Assembly: GCA_020633725.1 (NCBI GenBank)
Contig: JACKDC010000001.1
Location: 62,001-126,000, forward strand
Reading direction: 5' to 3'
DNA from: Candidatus Latescibacterota bacterium
GTDB lineage: Bacteria; Krumholzibacteriota; Krumholzibacteriia; JACNKJ01
DNA length: 64,000 nt
A program made the translations under genes and the position numbers. Positions within the stretch are counted from its first letter, which is position 1; each line of letters opens with the position of its first letter. The notes under the pieces are model-generated. The model was given only the letters and a program-made list of their open reading frames with translations, searched no databases and was not told the DNA's origin. Below, one piece after another: positions 17,301 through 24,971 of the stretch.

Positions 17301-17530
17301 TGAACCGCGTGCAGAACCTGCGCAAGGGCGCCGGGCTGGAGGTCTCCGACCGCATCCGGCTGCGCTGGGAGGGCGGCGAGCTGACCCGCGCCACGCTGGC
17401 CGAGCACGGCCCGAGCCTGATGGGGGAGACCCTCGCCGTGGACCTGAGCGAGGGCCTCAGCGGCGAGGGCGCAGCGGAGCGCTACACGCTGGGCGACGAG
17501 GAGGTTGCGCTTGAACTCGACAAGGCCTAG
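14345..17530 (+). CDS. ileS: Isoleucyl-tRNA synthetase, type 2
   Basis: Charges tRNA-Ile. The frame is open 351 bases further upstream, but the ATG at 14345 overlaps the PNP stop (ATGA) and gives 1061 residues, the normal length of the eukaryote-like type 2 enzyme. Features: class I signature region PPTANGNPGVHH (55-66) in which HXGH is changed to GVHH at 63-66; CP1 editing domain in between; KMSKS at 608-612; anticodon-binding helices after about 690. Type 2 enzymes are mupirocin-tolerant, and the GXHH variant has been described as strongly so. Next to lspA, as in many bacteria. Confidence 0.96.
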   Translation: MSEQGTRQRFPELAKQPVELERAVASYWDRAGIFARTQAAEVESSRPHFVFYEGPPTANGNPGVHHVITRLAKDTICRYKSMDGHFVLRKAGWDTHGLPVELEVQKRLGLKTKADIEAYGVEAFNAKCRESVFSYEKEWRQLTRRIGYWLDLEHPYITCDDDYVESVWWLLRQLWDADLIYKGHKVLPYNPRLGTVYSSHEVAQGYADVEDPSVTVRFPLDGEDGSLLVWTTTPWTLLSNVAVAVHPELTYVKLRLADTDAAEAESVILAEDRVEAVLAGRERYELWRMKGAEMAGWRYRRLYDFAAAPEGKRIAEVICADFVSAEDGTGLVHMAPAYGADDYEAGRERNLAFIDLVGPDGKVRPEAAPFAGLDFKAADPPIMADLKQRGLLFARATVTHSYPHCWRDKGPLIYYAQPAWFIRTTALKERFLSANAAVRWVPPEMGEKRFGDWLKGNVDWALSRDRYWGTPLPIWVSEDGERAVCVGSFEELRKLSMEPLPERIDPHKPMVDAIALRHPETGETLRRVPDVIDAWFDSGSMPFAQWHYPFENKERFEGQYPADFICEAVDQSRGWFYSLLAIGVFMKGQVPYKSVLVSGHVVDVQGKKMSKSLGNSVDPFAVLDADGADALRLYMATTSPLWTALKFDPAGPREMNSKLLGTLRNTYAFLALYANLDGWTPGCASPEFSLMDRWIRSRFETLVAETRASLDALDLTKAAKGIVAFVVEELSNWYVRRSRRRFWKGEMTADKAGAYETLYGVLDGVSRLVAPFVPFLPEAVYRGLRGLDLDADDAGSVHLDRFPVADASRRDVALEAAMGAVLQVVGLGRTLRNQSGLKTRQPLASFEVAGGGDAVRAALADPALRELVLDELNVKAVGLLDDAGDRMRFVAKPRFKQLGPRLGGAMKAVAAAVATLPPDAVLDGYRQGELQVEADGQRFTLTRDELDFGAEAVGAYEVGMDGALCGALDITVDAALAREGHLRELVNRVQNLRKGAGLEVSDRIRLRWEGGELTRATLAEHGPSLMGETLAVDLSEGLSGEGAAERYTLGDEEVALELDKA

Positions 17531-18008
17531 CACCGACTGGCGGCTCTTCGTCGCCGCCGTGCTGCTGGTGCTCGCCGCGGACCTGGTGACGAAGCACCTG
17601 GTGGTGGCCGGGCACTGGCGCGCGGAGTACCTCTGGGGCCTGCTGCGCATCGTGCGCGTGGACAACCCCGGCGCCGCCTTCGGCCTCTTCGCGGGCGCGC
17701 GGGGCGCCTTCGTGGCGATCAAGCTGGCGGCGCTGGTGGTGATCCTCGCGCTGCTGGGACGCGGCCAGGAGAGCCGGCTCACGCTGCCGCTGGCGCTGGT
17801 CTTCGGCGGCGCGCTGGGCAACCTGATGGATCGCCTGCGCGGGACCGGCGAGGTCATCGACTTCATCGACCTCACGGTGGCCGGCCGGCACTGGTACGTC
17901 TTCAACATCGCCGACGCCTCGATCAGCATCGGGGCGGTGCTCATCGTCCTCACGCTGCTGCGCGGGGAGCGCAGGCCGGCCGCGACGAACGCCCCCGGCG
18001 ACGCCTAG
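17511..18008 (+). CDS. lspA: Lipoprotein signal peptidase (signal peptidase II)
   Basis: Inner-membrane aspartyl protease that removes the signal peptide of diacylated prolipoproteins. I prefer the TTG at 17511 (165 residues): GAGGAGG ends six bases before it, whereas the in-frame TTG at 17505 abuts the Shine-Dalgarno. Four membrane segments; conserved DNPGAAFGLF (51-60), GNLMDR (103-108) and the catalytic aspartates Asp117 (VIDFID) and Asp135 (FNIADASI). Overlaps the 3' end of ileS by 20 bases, suggesting coupling. Confidence 0.95.
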   Translation: MNSTRPSTDWRLFVAAVLLVLAADLVTKHLVVAGHWRAEYLWGLLRIVRVDNPGAAFGLFAGARGAFVAIKLAALVVILALLGRGQESRLTLPLALVFGGALGNLMDRLRGTGEVIDFIDLTVAGRHWYVFNIADASISIGAVLIVLTLLRGERRPAATNAPGDA

Positions 18009-19018
18009 TGGACGCCCCCGCCGGGCAGGAGCTGCGCCTGCGCGTGCCGGCCGAGGCCGCGGGCGAGCGGCTCGATCGCTGGCTGGCGGGCGCGGTGCCC
18101 CAGCGCAGCCGCAGCGCGCTGGCGCGGCTGATCCGCGAGGGCGCCCTGACCGTCGATGGCCGGCCGGCCCGCGCCGGGCAGGCCCTGCGCGGCGGCGAGG
18201 AGTTGCTGCTGCGCCTGCCCGAGCCCGTCCCCCTCGACCTCGAACCCGAAGCGGTGGACTTCACCCTGGTCCACGAGGACGAGCACCTCGCCGTGGTGGA
18301 CAAGCCCGCCGGCGTGGTGGTGCACCCCGCGGCGGGCAACGCCACGGGGACCCTGGTGCAGGGCCTGCTCGCGCGGCTCGATGGGCTCGCCGGCATCGGC
18401 GACCGGCTGCGGCCGGGAATCGTCCACCGTCTGGACAAGGACACCAGCGGGCTGCTGCTGGTGGCGAAGACCGACGTCGCCCACCGGGCCCTGTCGGCCA
18501 TGATCGCGGCCAGGGAGGTGAAGCGGGAGTACCTGGCCCTCGCCTGGGGCCGGCTGGCCGCGGCGGAGGGGGAGGTGGCCACGAACCTGGGGCGCGACCC
18601 GCGCAACCGCAAGCGGATGGCCGTCCTGGAGCGCGGCGGCAAGCCGGCGCTCACCCGCTACTCCCGCATAGACAGCCTTCCGGGCTTCGACTATATTCGC
18701 GTGGCACTCGAGACGGGGCGGACGCACCAGATCCGGGTCCACATGGCCCACCTGGGACACCCGCTGCTGGGAGACCCGCTCTACGGGGGACGCCGGGCGC
18801 GACTGCGCGCCAAGGAACGCGCGGCCCGGGAGCGCGAGCGCGCCGCGCTGGATCTGATGGGCCGGCAGGCCCTGCACGCCTGGCGGCTTCGGTTCCGGCA
18901 TCCCGTCACGGCGGCGGAGGAGACGTTCACCGCGCCGCTGCCGGCGGACATGTGCGCGGTCCTGGCCCTGCTGGGACGCGCGCACTGGACTCCAGACCAC
19001 GAAGGAGAGCTTGGATGA
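18008..19018 (+). CDS. RluA/RluD-family pseudouridine synthase
   Basis: Converts uridine to pseudouridine in rRNA (RluD/YlyB-like; the gene next to lspA in many genomes). 336 residues. Starts with GTG sharing one base with the lspA stop (TAGTG). N-terminal S4 RNA-binding domain (~15-75), catalytic domain with the signature HRLDKDTSGLLLVAKT and catalytic Asp143, then the ETGRTHQIRVHMAHLGHP motif. Exact target uridines cannot be stated. Confidence 0.94.
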   Translation: MDAPAGQELRLRVPAEAAGERLDRWLAGAVPQRSRSALARLIREGALTVDGRPARAGQALRGGEELLLRLPEPVPLDLEPEAVDFTLVHEDEHLAVVDKPAGVVVHPAAGNATGTLVQGLLARLDGLAGIGDRLRPGIVHRLDKDTSGLLLVAKTDVAHRALSAMIAAREVKREYLALAWGRLAAAEGEVATNLGRDPRNRKRMAVLERGGKPALTRYSRIDSLPGFDYIRVALETGRTHQIRVHMAHLGHPLLGDPLYGGRRARLRAKERAARERERAALDLMGRQALHAWRLRFRHPVTAAEETFTAPLPADMCAVLALLGRAHWTPDHEGELG

Positions 19019-19356
19019 AGGTCAAGACGCGCGACGCGGGCCAGGTGGTGGTCTTCGACGTCAGTGGCCAGGTGATGGGCGGTCCCGACGCCGACACCTT
19101 CCACGAGCTCGTCAAGAGCCAGCTTGCGGCGGGCAAGAAGCAGATCCTGGTGAACCTGGGCAAGGTCAACTGGATCAACAGCACGGGTCTGGGCATCCTC
19201 ATCGCGGGGTACACCTCGGTGCAGGACGCCGGCGGGCAGTTCAAACTGGCGAACATCTCCGACCGCATCGAGTCGATCCTGATGGTCACCAAGCTGGCCG
19301 GCATCTTCGAGACCTTCGAGACCGAGGAAGAGGCGCTCGCCAGCTTCGCCGGCTGA
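19015..19356 (+). CDS. STAS-domain anti-sigma factor antagonist
   Basis: 113-residue SpoIIAA/RsbV-like protein: in its unphosphorylated form such proteins bind and neutralise a HATPase anti-sigma kinase. Start at the ATG 19015, overlapping the upstream stop (ATGA), with GGAGAGC before it. Fold markers: FDVSGQVMGG at 14-23 and the phosphorylation loop WINSTGLGIL at 53-62, with Ser56 (or Thr57) as the acceptor. Followed immediately by its likely kinase and phosphatase. Confidence 0.93.
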   Translation: MKVKTRDAGQVVVFDVSGQVMGGPDADTFHELVKSQLAAGKKQILVNLGKVNWINSTGLGILIAGYTSVQDAGGQFKLANISDRIESILMVTKLAGIFETFETEEEALASFAG

Positions 19357-19390
19357 GGCCGGTCAGCGGGTCGCGATCCGGAGCGAAGCC

Positions 19391-19861
19391 ATGCCCCACG
19401 CATCGAGCAGCGACAATGGAGCCGTCGACATCCTGCGCTGGGATCTGCCCAGCGACTTCAGGTGGCTCGGCGTGATCAACGCCGCCCTCCAGGAGATCGG
19501 GCAAGCCCTCGACTGGGAGCAGGACGCGCTCAATCAGATCTCCATCGCCAGCATCGAGGCGGTGAGCAACGCGATCGAGCACGGCAACCGCTTCGACGGC
19601 TCGCTGCGGGTCAGCATCGAGCTGGGCGTGGGGGAGAACCGCTTCCGCATCGCGGTCACCGACGGCGGCCCGGGCTTCCCGGTCGACCGCCTCGACGCCG
19701 AGGCTCCCTCGCCCGATGACCCCGCCTTCCTCGGCGCGCGCGGGCGCGGGATCTTCATCATGCGGGAGATCATGGACTCGATCCGCATCCGCAGGGACGA
19801 GGCCGGCCGCTTCGTGGTGGAACTGGAGAAGGCGGTGGGTGGCGACACGGTCGACGGCTAG
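19391..19861 (+). CDS. RsbW-like anti-sigma factor / serine kinase (HATPase)
   Basis: 156-residue GHKL ATPase of the anti-sigma regulatory factor type, which phosphorylates the STAS partner and would hold a sigma factor or another target. N-box IEAVSNAIEHGNRF, G1 box DGGPGF and G2 box GARGRGIFIM are all present. Sits 34 bases after the STAS gene and 20 bases before the phosphatase gene. No sigma factor is encoded nearby, so the output target is unknown. Confidence 0.93.
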   Translation: MPHASSSDNGAVDILRWDLPSDFRWLGVINAALQEIGQALDWEQDALNQISIASIEAVSNAIEHGNRFDGSLRVSIELGVGENRFRIAVTDGGPGFPVDRLDAEAPSPDDPAFLGARGRGIFIMREIMDSIRIRRDEAGRFVVELEKAVGGDTVDG

Positions 19862-19881
19862 CGGGATCCGGGAAGGCGGCC

Positions 19882-22116
19882 ATGGCTCCTGATACCTTCC
19901 TTCCCCTCATCTACTTCGTCACCGGCGCGCTCATGCTCGTCTGGGGCCTGGGCCTCCTCAGGCGCTTCGGCCACGAGCAGCTGCACCGCGTCGTCGCCTT
20001 CATGCTCTTCTTCGGCGGCATCGCGCCGATCCTCGCCGGCGTGGGGCTCGTTCAGCCCCGCAGCGACCAGGGCGAGATCTACCTGCTCGGCGACTTCCTC
20101 GACCGCTTCAGCTACACCTGGGAGTTCTTCTTCCCGACGCTGCTGCTCTTCGCGCTCGTCTTCCCGCGGCGGCGCGCGATCCTCGACCGCTTCCGCGCCC
20201 TGCCGGTGCTGCTCTACCTGCCGCACGTGGTGCACCTGCTGCTCATCCTCTCGGTGCGGCGGGTGTCGCCCTCGCGCCTCTTCGACACGGTGGAGGACAC
20301 GGCCGGGCTCCTGGGCGGACGGCTCTCCGCCCTGGACACGGTCTGGGGGCTCGGCGTCTCGCTGCACGCGCTGCTCTTTCCCGGCGTCAACCTGCTGATG
20401 GGCCTGACGGCGCTGATCCTCCTCGCGCGCAGCGAGGAGCTTCGCCGGGGCGTGGCGCTGCGGCGTCAGCGGCTGCTGCTCAGCCTGGGCTTCGCGCTGC
20501 CGCTGATGGGCTACCTGCTCGCCGAGGCGCTGCCGATCTTCCTGGGCGGGAGCCCGTCGGCGACGCTCAAGCCGCACCTGCTCGCCGCGTCGATGATCCT
20601 CTCCAGCGCGGTGGTGGCCTACGCCGCCGTGCGTCACCGCTTCCTGCGCATCCGCCTCCTGGCCCGGCGCGGCGTGCTGGACGTGGCCGTCTCCCTGCTC
20701 CTCGCGCTGCTCTACCTGTTCCTGCTTGAGCGCTTCCAGTCGCTGTTCACGGCCTACCTGGGCAACCTGGGCGCGCTCTTCGAGGCGGGGCTGACGGTCT
20801 TCGCGATCATCCTCTTCCAGCCGCTGGTCTCGCGCGTGGAAGCGCTGCTGGACCGGCGCTTCTTCGGCCACTCGGGCGACCCCCGCCGCGAGGCGCTGCG
20901 CCGGCTGGGCGCGCGGCTGGGGGACGTGAGCGAGCGCGAGGAGGTGGAGGAGTCGCTGCGGCCGGTGCTGCAGGACGTGTTCCACGTCGACACCCTTCAG
21001 CTCCTGGTCTGGGACTGCCCGCGCCGCGAGGGCGCCGCGCCCGATCCCGAGTGGTTCGTGGCGCTGGCGGGTCAGCAGGAGCTGCTGCGCCTGCTCACCG
21101 AGCCGCTGCGCTGGGACGAGTTCGGCCACTGGTGCGAGCGCAACAACCTCCACCCGCCCAGCGGCGCGCGCGACTGGGAGCAGGTGCTGGCGCTGGTTGA
21201 CGAAGGTGCCTGCCGCGGCCTGCTGCTGATGGGGCCGCGCGAGGGCGGCGGCAAGCTGCGCGGCGCCGAGCGCGAGCACCTGGTGCTGCTGGGCGGGCAG
21301 GTGGCCGCGGCCCTGCGCAATCTCGCCCTGCTCGGCGAGCTGCTGGACAAGCGCATGCTCGAGGAGGAGATGCAGCTCGCCTGGCGCATCCAGTCGGGGC
21401 TCCTGCCCACGCGCAAGCCGAGCCTGCCCGGCCTGCGCCTGCACGGCCACAGCCGGCCCAGCCGGCAGGTGGGGGGCGACTACTTCGACTGGCACGAGAC
21501 GGAGCGCGAGCTCTTCGTCGTGATCGGCGACGTGTCCGGCAAGGGCATCCCTGCGGCCATGCTCATGGCGACGCTGCAGGCGTCCTTCCGCAGCGTGATC
21601 CGCCGGCCGCGTCCGCCGGGGGAGATCCTCGGCGAACTGAACCAGATCATCTACGAGAACAGCCCGTCCGACCGCTTCGTCACGCTCTGGCTGGGACGCC
21701 TCCACTGCGGCGAGAACCAGCTGGAGTACGCGTCGGCCGGCCACCCGCCGCCGCTGCTCACGCGCGCGGACGGCGCCACCGTGCCGCTGCAGGAGGGCGG
21801 CATCGTGCTCGGCGCCTTCCCCGCGCGCGCGTTCCAGACCCACGCGATTCCCTTCGGCCAGGGCGACCGCCTCGTCTGCTTCACGGACGGCGTCAGCGAG
21901 ACGGTCAATCGCCACGGCGAGCAGTTCTCCGATCGCCGTCTCGCGGAGTCCCTCGCCCGGCTGAACGGGGAGCCCGACCAGGTGGTGGCCGCCCTCCTCG
22001 CGGACATCGCCCAGTTCAGCGCCAGCGGCGAACCCGACGACGACTGCACCCTGCTGGTGCTCCAGGGCTGCGCGCCCGGCCTGGCGACGCCCGGGGAGGC
22101 GCGGGGTGCACGCTGA
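19882..22116 (+). CDS. Membrane-bound SpoIIE/RsbU-type PP2C phosphatase
   Basis: 744 residues. N-terminal ~300 residues hold about seven or more membrane helices, a sensor region; a GAF-like soluble segment (~330-480) is followed by a short coiled coil (LDKRMLEEEMQLAWRIQ) and the SpoIIE phosphatase domain (~515-735). Metal-binding and catalytic motifs are complete: GGDYFDW, VIGDVSGKGIPAAMLMA, SAGHPPPLL, CFTDGVSE and DDDCTLLVL. It should dephosphorylate the STAS protein upstream in response to a membrane or extracellular cue (inference from order and family). Confidence 0.92.
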   Translation: MAPDTFLPLIYFVTGALMLVWGLGLLRRFGHEQLHRVVAFMLFFGGIAPILAGVGLVQPRSDQGEIYLLGDFLDRFSYTWEFFFPTLLLFALVFPRRRAILDRFRALPVLLYLPHVVHLLLILSVRRVSPSRLFDTVEDTAGLLGGRLSALDTVWGLGVSLHALLFPGVNLLMGLTALILLARSEELRRGVALRRQRLLLSLGFALPLMGYLLAEALPIFLGGSPSATLKPHLLAASMILSSAVVAYAAVRHRFLRIRLLARRGVLDVAVSLLLALLYLFLLERFQSLFTAYLGNLGALFEAGLTVFAIILFQPLVSRVEALLDRRFFGHSGDPRREALRRLGARLGDVSEREEVEESLRPVLQDVFHVDTLQLLVWDCPRREGAAPDPEWFVALAGQQELLRLLTEPLRWDEFGHWCERNNLHPPSGARDWEQVLALVDEGACRGLLLMGPREGGGKLRGAEREHLVLLGGQVAAALRNLALLGELLDKRMLEEEMQLAWRIQSGLLPTRKPSLPGLRLHGHSRPSRQVGGDYFDWHETERELFVVIGDVSGKGIPAAMLMATLQASFRSVIRRPRPPGEILGELNQIIYENSPSDRFVTLWLGRLHCGENQLEYASAGHPPPLLTRADGATVPLQEGGIVLGAFPARAFQTHAIPFGQGDRLVCFTDGVSETVNRHGEQFSDRRLAESLARLNGEPDQVVAALLADIAQFSASGEPDDDCTLLVLQGCAPGLATPGEARGAR

Positions 22117-22558
22117 TCCGCCGCGCTCACCGCTCGCGGAGCGCCCCCGCGTGCTGGGTGTCGATCCCGGCGCGCGCCGCGTGGGGCTGGCGGTGAGCGA
22201 TCCGCTGGGGCTCACGGCGCAGGGGCTGGAGACCTTCGTCCGCGGGCGGGGCAGCCTGCTGGCCCATCTCGAAGCGCTGGCGCGCGACTACGCCCTCGAG
22301 CGCGTGGTGGTGGGACTGCCCCGCCGACTCGACGGCGGCGAGGGCGACGCGGCCGCCTCCGCGCGGCAGCTGGCCGCGCGCATCGCCACGGCGCTGGGCC
22401 TGCCGGTGGAGCTCTGGGACGAGCGGCTGACCAGCGCGGCGGCCCAGCGCGCCTTCCCCGCCGGCAGCCGCAAGGACTGGGACCGCCTCGCCGCGGTCTT
22501 CATCCTGCAGTCCTGGCTCGACGCGCGCGCGGGCACCGAGCCGGAGGCGTCCGCGTGA
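22106..22558 (+). CDS. ruvX: RuvX/YqgF-family Holliday junction resolvase-like nuclease
   Basis: RNase H-fold nuclease family, linked to pre-16S rRNA 5' end processing and Holliday-junction resolution. 150 residues from a GTG, overlapping the phosphatase gene by 11 bases. Motifs: VLGVDPGARRVGLAVSD with the first acidic residue, VVGLPRRLDG, the WDERLTS motif with the second acidic residue, and the last one in KDWDRLAAVFILQ. Coupled to mltG by GTGA. Confidence 0.93.
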   Translation: MHADPPRSPLAERPRVLGVDPGARRVGLAVSDPLGLTAQGLETFVRGRGSLLAHLEALARDYALERVVVGLPRRLDGGEGDAAASARQLAARIATALGLPVELWDERLTSAAAQRAFPAGSRKDWDRLAAVFILQSWLDARAGTEPEASA

Positions 22559-23565
22559 GGCGCGCGCTGCCGCTGGCGGGGGGCGCGCTGCTGCTGGCGC
22601 TGCTGCTGTCCATGGGGGCGCGCGGCGTCTGGCGGCACGCCGGCGCGCCGGCCGCGCCCGACACGGTCATGGTCGTGCCGCCGGGCGCCAGCTCGCGGGC
22701 CATCGCGCGGCAGCTCCACGGCGCGGGCGTGCTGACGAGTCCGCGGGTCTTCGTCTGGGGGCTCCGTCTCGCCGGCGCCGCCGACGAACTCCGCGCCGGG
22801 CGCTACCGCTTCCGCCGCCCCAGCTCGCCGGCCCAGCTCGCGCGTCAGCTGCGCGCCGGCAGCACCGAGAAGGTCTGGCTCACGCTGCCCGAGGGACTCT
22901 GGCTCGACGAGGCCGTCGCGCAGATCGCCGCCCAGCTCGACCTCGACTCGCTCGAGCTGGCCGCGGCCGTGCGCGACCCGGCGCGCTGGCCGTCCCACGA
23001 CTTCCTCGCGGGGCGGCCGAATCTCGAGGGCTTCCTGCTGCCGGAGACCTACGCCCTGGAGTACCCGGTCACGCCGGACGGTGTGCTGCGCGTCCTGCTG
23101 GACGCCTTCGACCGCAGCGTCACGCTGCTGCGCGGCCAGGCGCCGCCGGGCTGGACCCTGGACACCCTGGACTGGACCACGCTGGCGTCCATCGTGGAGG
23201 CGGAGGCCCAGCTGGCCGAGGAGCGGCCGCGCATCGCCGCGGTCTACCTGAACCGGCTGGCGCGGGGGATGAAGCTGGAGGCCGACCCCACGGTGATGTA
23301 CGCGCTCGGCCGTCGAAAGCCGCGGCTCTACTTCAAGGACCTCGCCGTGGACTCGCCCTACAACACCTACCTCAACGCCGGCCTGCCGCCCGGTCCCATC
23401 TGCAGCCCGGGCCGCGCCAGCCTGGCGGCGCCGCTGGCCGCGGACCCGGCCGACTCCAGCCTCTACTTCGTGGCCGACGGACAGGGCGGCCATCGCTTCT
23501 CGGCCACCTTCGCCGAGCACCAGCGCAACGTGGCCGCCCTGCGGCGGCTGCAGAACGGACGCTGA
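22555..23565 (+). CDS. mltG: Endolytic murein transglycosylase MltG
   Basis: Inner-membrane enzyme that cuts nascent glycan strands and terminates their elongation. 336 residues, GTG start overlapping the ruvX stop. One N-terminal membrane anchor (~4-22), a LysM-like region (~35-100), then the YceG domain with catalytic Glu215 in the ASIVEAEAQ motif and the conserved DPTVMYALG, SPYNTYLNAGLPPGPI and YFVADGQGGHRFS. ruvX-mltG is a common bacterial gene pair. Confidence 0.95.
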   Translation: MRRALPLAGGALLLALLLSMGARGVWRHAGAPAAPDTVMVVPPGASSRAIARQLHGAGVLTSPRVFVWGLRLAGAADELRAGRYRFRRPSSPAQLARQLRAGSTEKVWLTLPEGLWLDEAVAQIAAQLDLDSLELAAAVRDPARWPSHDFLAGRPNLEGFLLPETYALEYPVTPDGVLRVLLDAFDRSVTLLRGQAPPGWTLDTLDWTTLASIVEAEAQLAEERPRIAAVYLNRLARGMKLEADPTVMYALGRRKPRLYFKDLAVDSPYNTYLNAGLPPGPICSPGRASLAAPLAADPADSSLYFVADGQGGHRFSATFAEHQRNVAALRRLQNGR

Positions 23566-23607
23566 GCCCGGCTGGCGGCCGTGCCCGCTTCTTGCTACCC
23601 TTTGAGC

Positions 23608-24486
23608 ATGGACCTGCCCCCCCTCGACGACCAGCTTCGCGCCAAGGAGTCCCGCCTGCGGGACATCCTCGCCGGCGGCGGCCGTACCCTCCTCGCCTAC
23701 TCGGGCGGGGTGGACTCGGGCTATCTGGCCGTGGTCGCGCATCGACTCCTGGGCGACGCCCTCACGGCCGTCCTCGCCGACTCGGCCTCGCTGGCCGACT
23801 GGGAGCGGGACGAGGCGCTGGACTTCGCGCGCGGGCAGTCCATCCCGGTGCGGGTGCTGGCCACCCACGAGATCGACAATCCCAGCTACCGGGCCAACGC
23901 CCCCGACCGCTGCTTCTTCTGCAAGCAGGAGCTCTTCCAGCACATGGAGGCGCTGGCGGCGGCGGAGGGTTTCGACACGCTGATCTACGGAGGGAACCAC
24001 AGCGATCTCGGCGAGCACCGTCCGGGCGCAGAGGCCGCGCGCCGCTACCGCGTGCGGGCGCCGCTGGCCGAGGCGGGTCTGGCCAAGGGAGAGATTCGCC
24101 GCCTTGCGCGGGAGCTCGACCTGGCCATCTGGGACCGCCCGGCGCGGGCCTGTCTCGCCAGCCGCATCCCGCACTTCTCCGAGGTCACCGAGTCCAAGCT
24201 GACGCAGCTCGGCGCCGCCGAGAAGCTGCTTCGCGACCTGGGCTTCAGGGACTACCGCGTGCGCCACCACGACAAGCTGGCCCGCATCGAGCTGGGCGCC
24301 GACGAGTGGCAGCGCCTGACCGACCCGTCGCGACGCGATGCCGTGGACGCGGGGCTGCGCGCGCTCGGCTTCGCCTCCGTCTCGCTGGATCTGCGGCCGT
24401 TCAGTTCGGGCAGCCTCAGCGCCATGAGCCGCGGCCCGCGGACACGGGAGAGCGGCGGCTTGACAGGGAGCGAGCCCTCCGCGTAG
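23608..24486 (+). CDS. larE: LarE-family ATP-dependent sulfur transferase
   Basis: PP-loop ATPase that in the lactate-racemase system sulfurates the pyridinium dithiocarboxylate precursor of the nickel-pincer cofactor. 292 residues from the ATG at 23608; an in-frame GTG at 23581 is possible, and neither has a clear Shine-Dalgarno. Visible: PP-loop YSGGVDSGYL (31-40), CxxC in RCFFCKQELF (Cys102, Cys105) and Cys182 in PARACLASRIP, at the position of the sacrificial cysteine. No larA, larB or larC is in the window, so the true sulfur acceptor is uncertain. The last ~20 residues are disordered. Confidence 0.87.
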   Translation: MDLPPLDDQLRAKESRLRDILAGGGRTLLAYSGGVDSGYLAVVAHRLLGDALTAVLADSASLADWERDEALDFARGQSIPVRVLATHEIDNPSYRANAPDRCFFCKQELFQHMEALAAAEGFDTLIYGGNHSDLGEHRPGAEAARRYRVRAPLAEAGLAKGEIRRLARELDLAIWDRPARACLASRIPHFSEVTESKLTQLGAAEKLLRDLGFRDYRVRHHDKLARIELGADEWQRLTDPSRRDAVDAGLRALGFASVSLDLRPFSSGSLSAMSRGPRTRESGGLTGSEPSA

Positions 24487-24489
24487 CGT
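24460..24489 (+). promoter_or_regulatory. Putative promoter of the small membrane protein and tRNA-Val
   Basis: Perfect -35 TTGACA (24460-24465), 18-bp spacer, TAGCGT (24484-24489), lying over the 3' end of larE. It would transcribe the 78-residue gene and tRNA-Val together. Confidence 0.6.
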
Positions 24490-24533
24490 TCACGTCGGCG
24501 CGCCCGTCGCCGACCCCCAGGAGGAGGAGAACT

Positions 24534-24770
24534 GTGGCCATCGCGTTCAAGGTCTTCGGATTCAAGAGCCTGTTCCTGACCGGGCTGGCGGCCGTGGTTC
24601 TCGGCTACCTGACGCTCAAGGGGGGCAGCATGACCCTGGCGCCGGCACTGCTGGTCGTGGGCTACTGCGTGCTGATCCCGACGGCCCTCTTCCGACTCGG
24701 CCACTCCGGGCCGGGACCCGGGGCTGGGGAGCGGAAGGGCGCCGGCGCCGGGCGCCGCGAGGGCGAATAG
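24534..24770 (+). CDS. Small two-helix membrane protein, function unknown
   Basis: 78 residues from GTG 24534, preceded by a strong GAGGAGGA Shine-Dalgarno (24521-24528). Two hydrophobic segments (about 10-26 and 31-52) joined by a short KGGS turn, then a charged Gly/Arg tail (GAGERKGAGAGRREGE). I do not recognise a family. Its stop codon TAG is bases 8-10 of the tRNA-Val gene, so the two genes overlap by 10 bases. Confidence 0.7.
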   Translation: MAIAFKVFGFKSLFLTGLAAVVLGYLTLKGGSMTLAPALLVVGYCVLIPTALFRLGHSGPGPGAGERKGAGAGRREGE

Positions 24771-24833
24771 CTCAGCTGGGAGAGCATCTGCCTTACACGC
24801 AGGAGGTCACAGGTTCGAGCCCTGTTTCGCCCA
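24761..24833 (+). tRNA. tRNA-Val (anticodon TAC)
   Basis: Complete 73-nt cloverleaf: acceptor stem GGGCGAA (24761-24767) pairs with TTCGCCC (24826-24832), D arm GCTC/GAGC, anticodon loop CTTACAC with TAC at 24794-24796, T arm ACAGG/CCTGT with loop TTCGAGC, discriminator A24833. CCA is not fully encoded (CCG follows). The anticodon stem contains one T-G pair. Confidence 0.97.
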
Positions 24834-24935
24834 CCGAGTCCCCGGGCTTCCCGGTCCGGGTCGAAAAGGCCCTGCATGTCCTGTAAGCGGTTTGACAAGA
24901 CAGCGTTAGTATTGCCAGTCACCCCAGAATGCCGG

Positions 24936-24965
24936 TTGACACGGATTTTGGGGCTCTGATATAAT
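24936..24965 (+). promoter_or_regulatory. Perfect-consensus promoter of the secreted-protein cassette
   Basis: TTGACA (24936-24941), 18-bp spacer, extended -10 TGATATAAT (TATAAT at 24960-24965): both hexamers match the sigma-70 consensus exactly, unlike any other promoter in the window. The transcript would start near 24972, leaving a leader of about 200 nt. Confidence 0.85.
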
Positions 24966-24971
24966 TCCAAT

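Noticed and set aside
13982..17953. Open minus-strand frame opposite PNP-ileS-lspA
   Set aside because: Same shadow pattern; the plus-strand frames carry all conserved motifs.
24892..24920. TTGACA at 24892 as a further promoter before the cassette
   Set aside because: No acceptable -10 at 16-19 bp; the perfect promoter lies 44 bp downstream.
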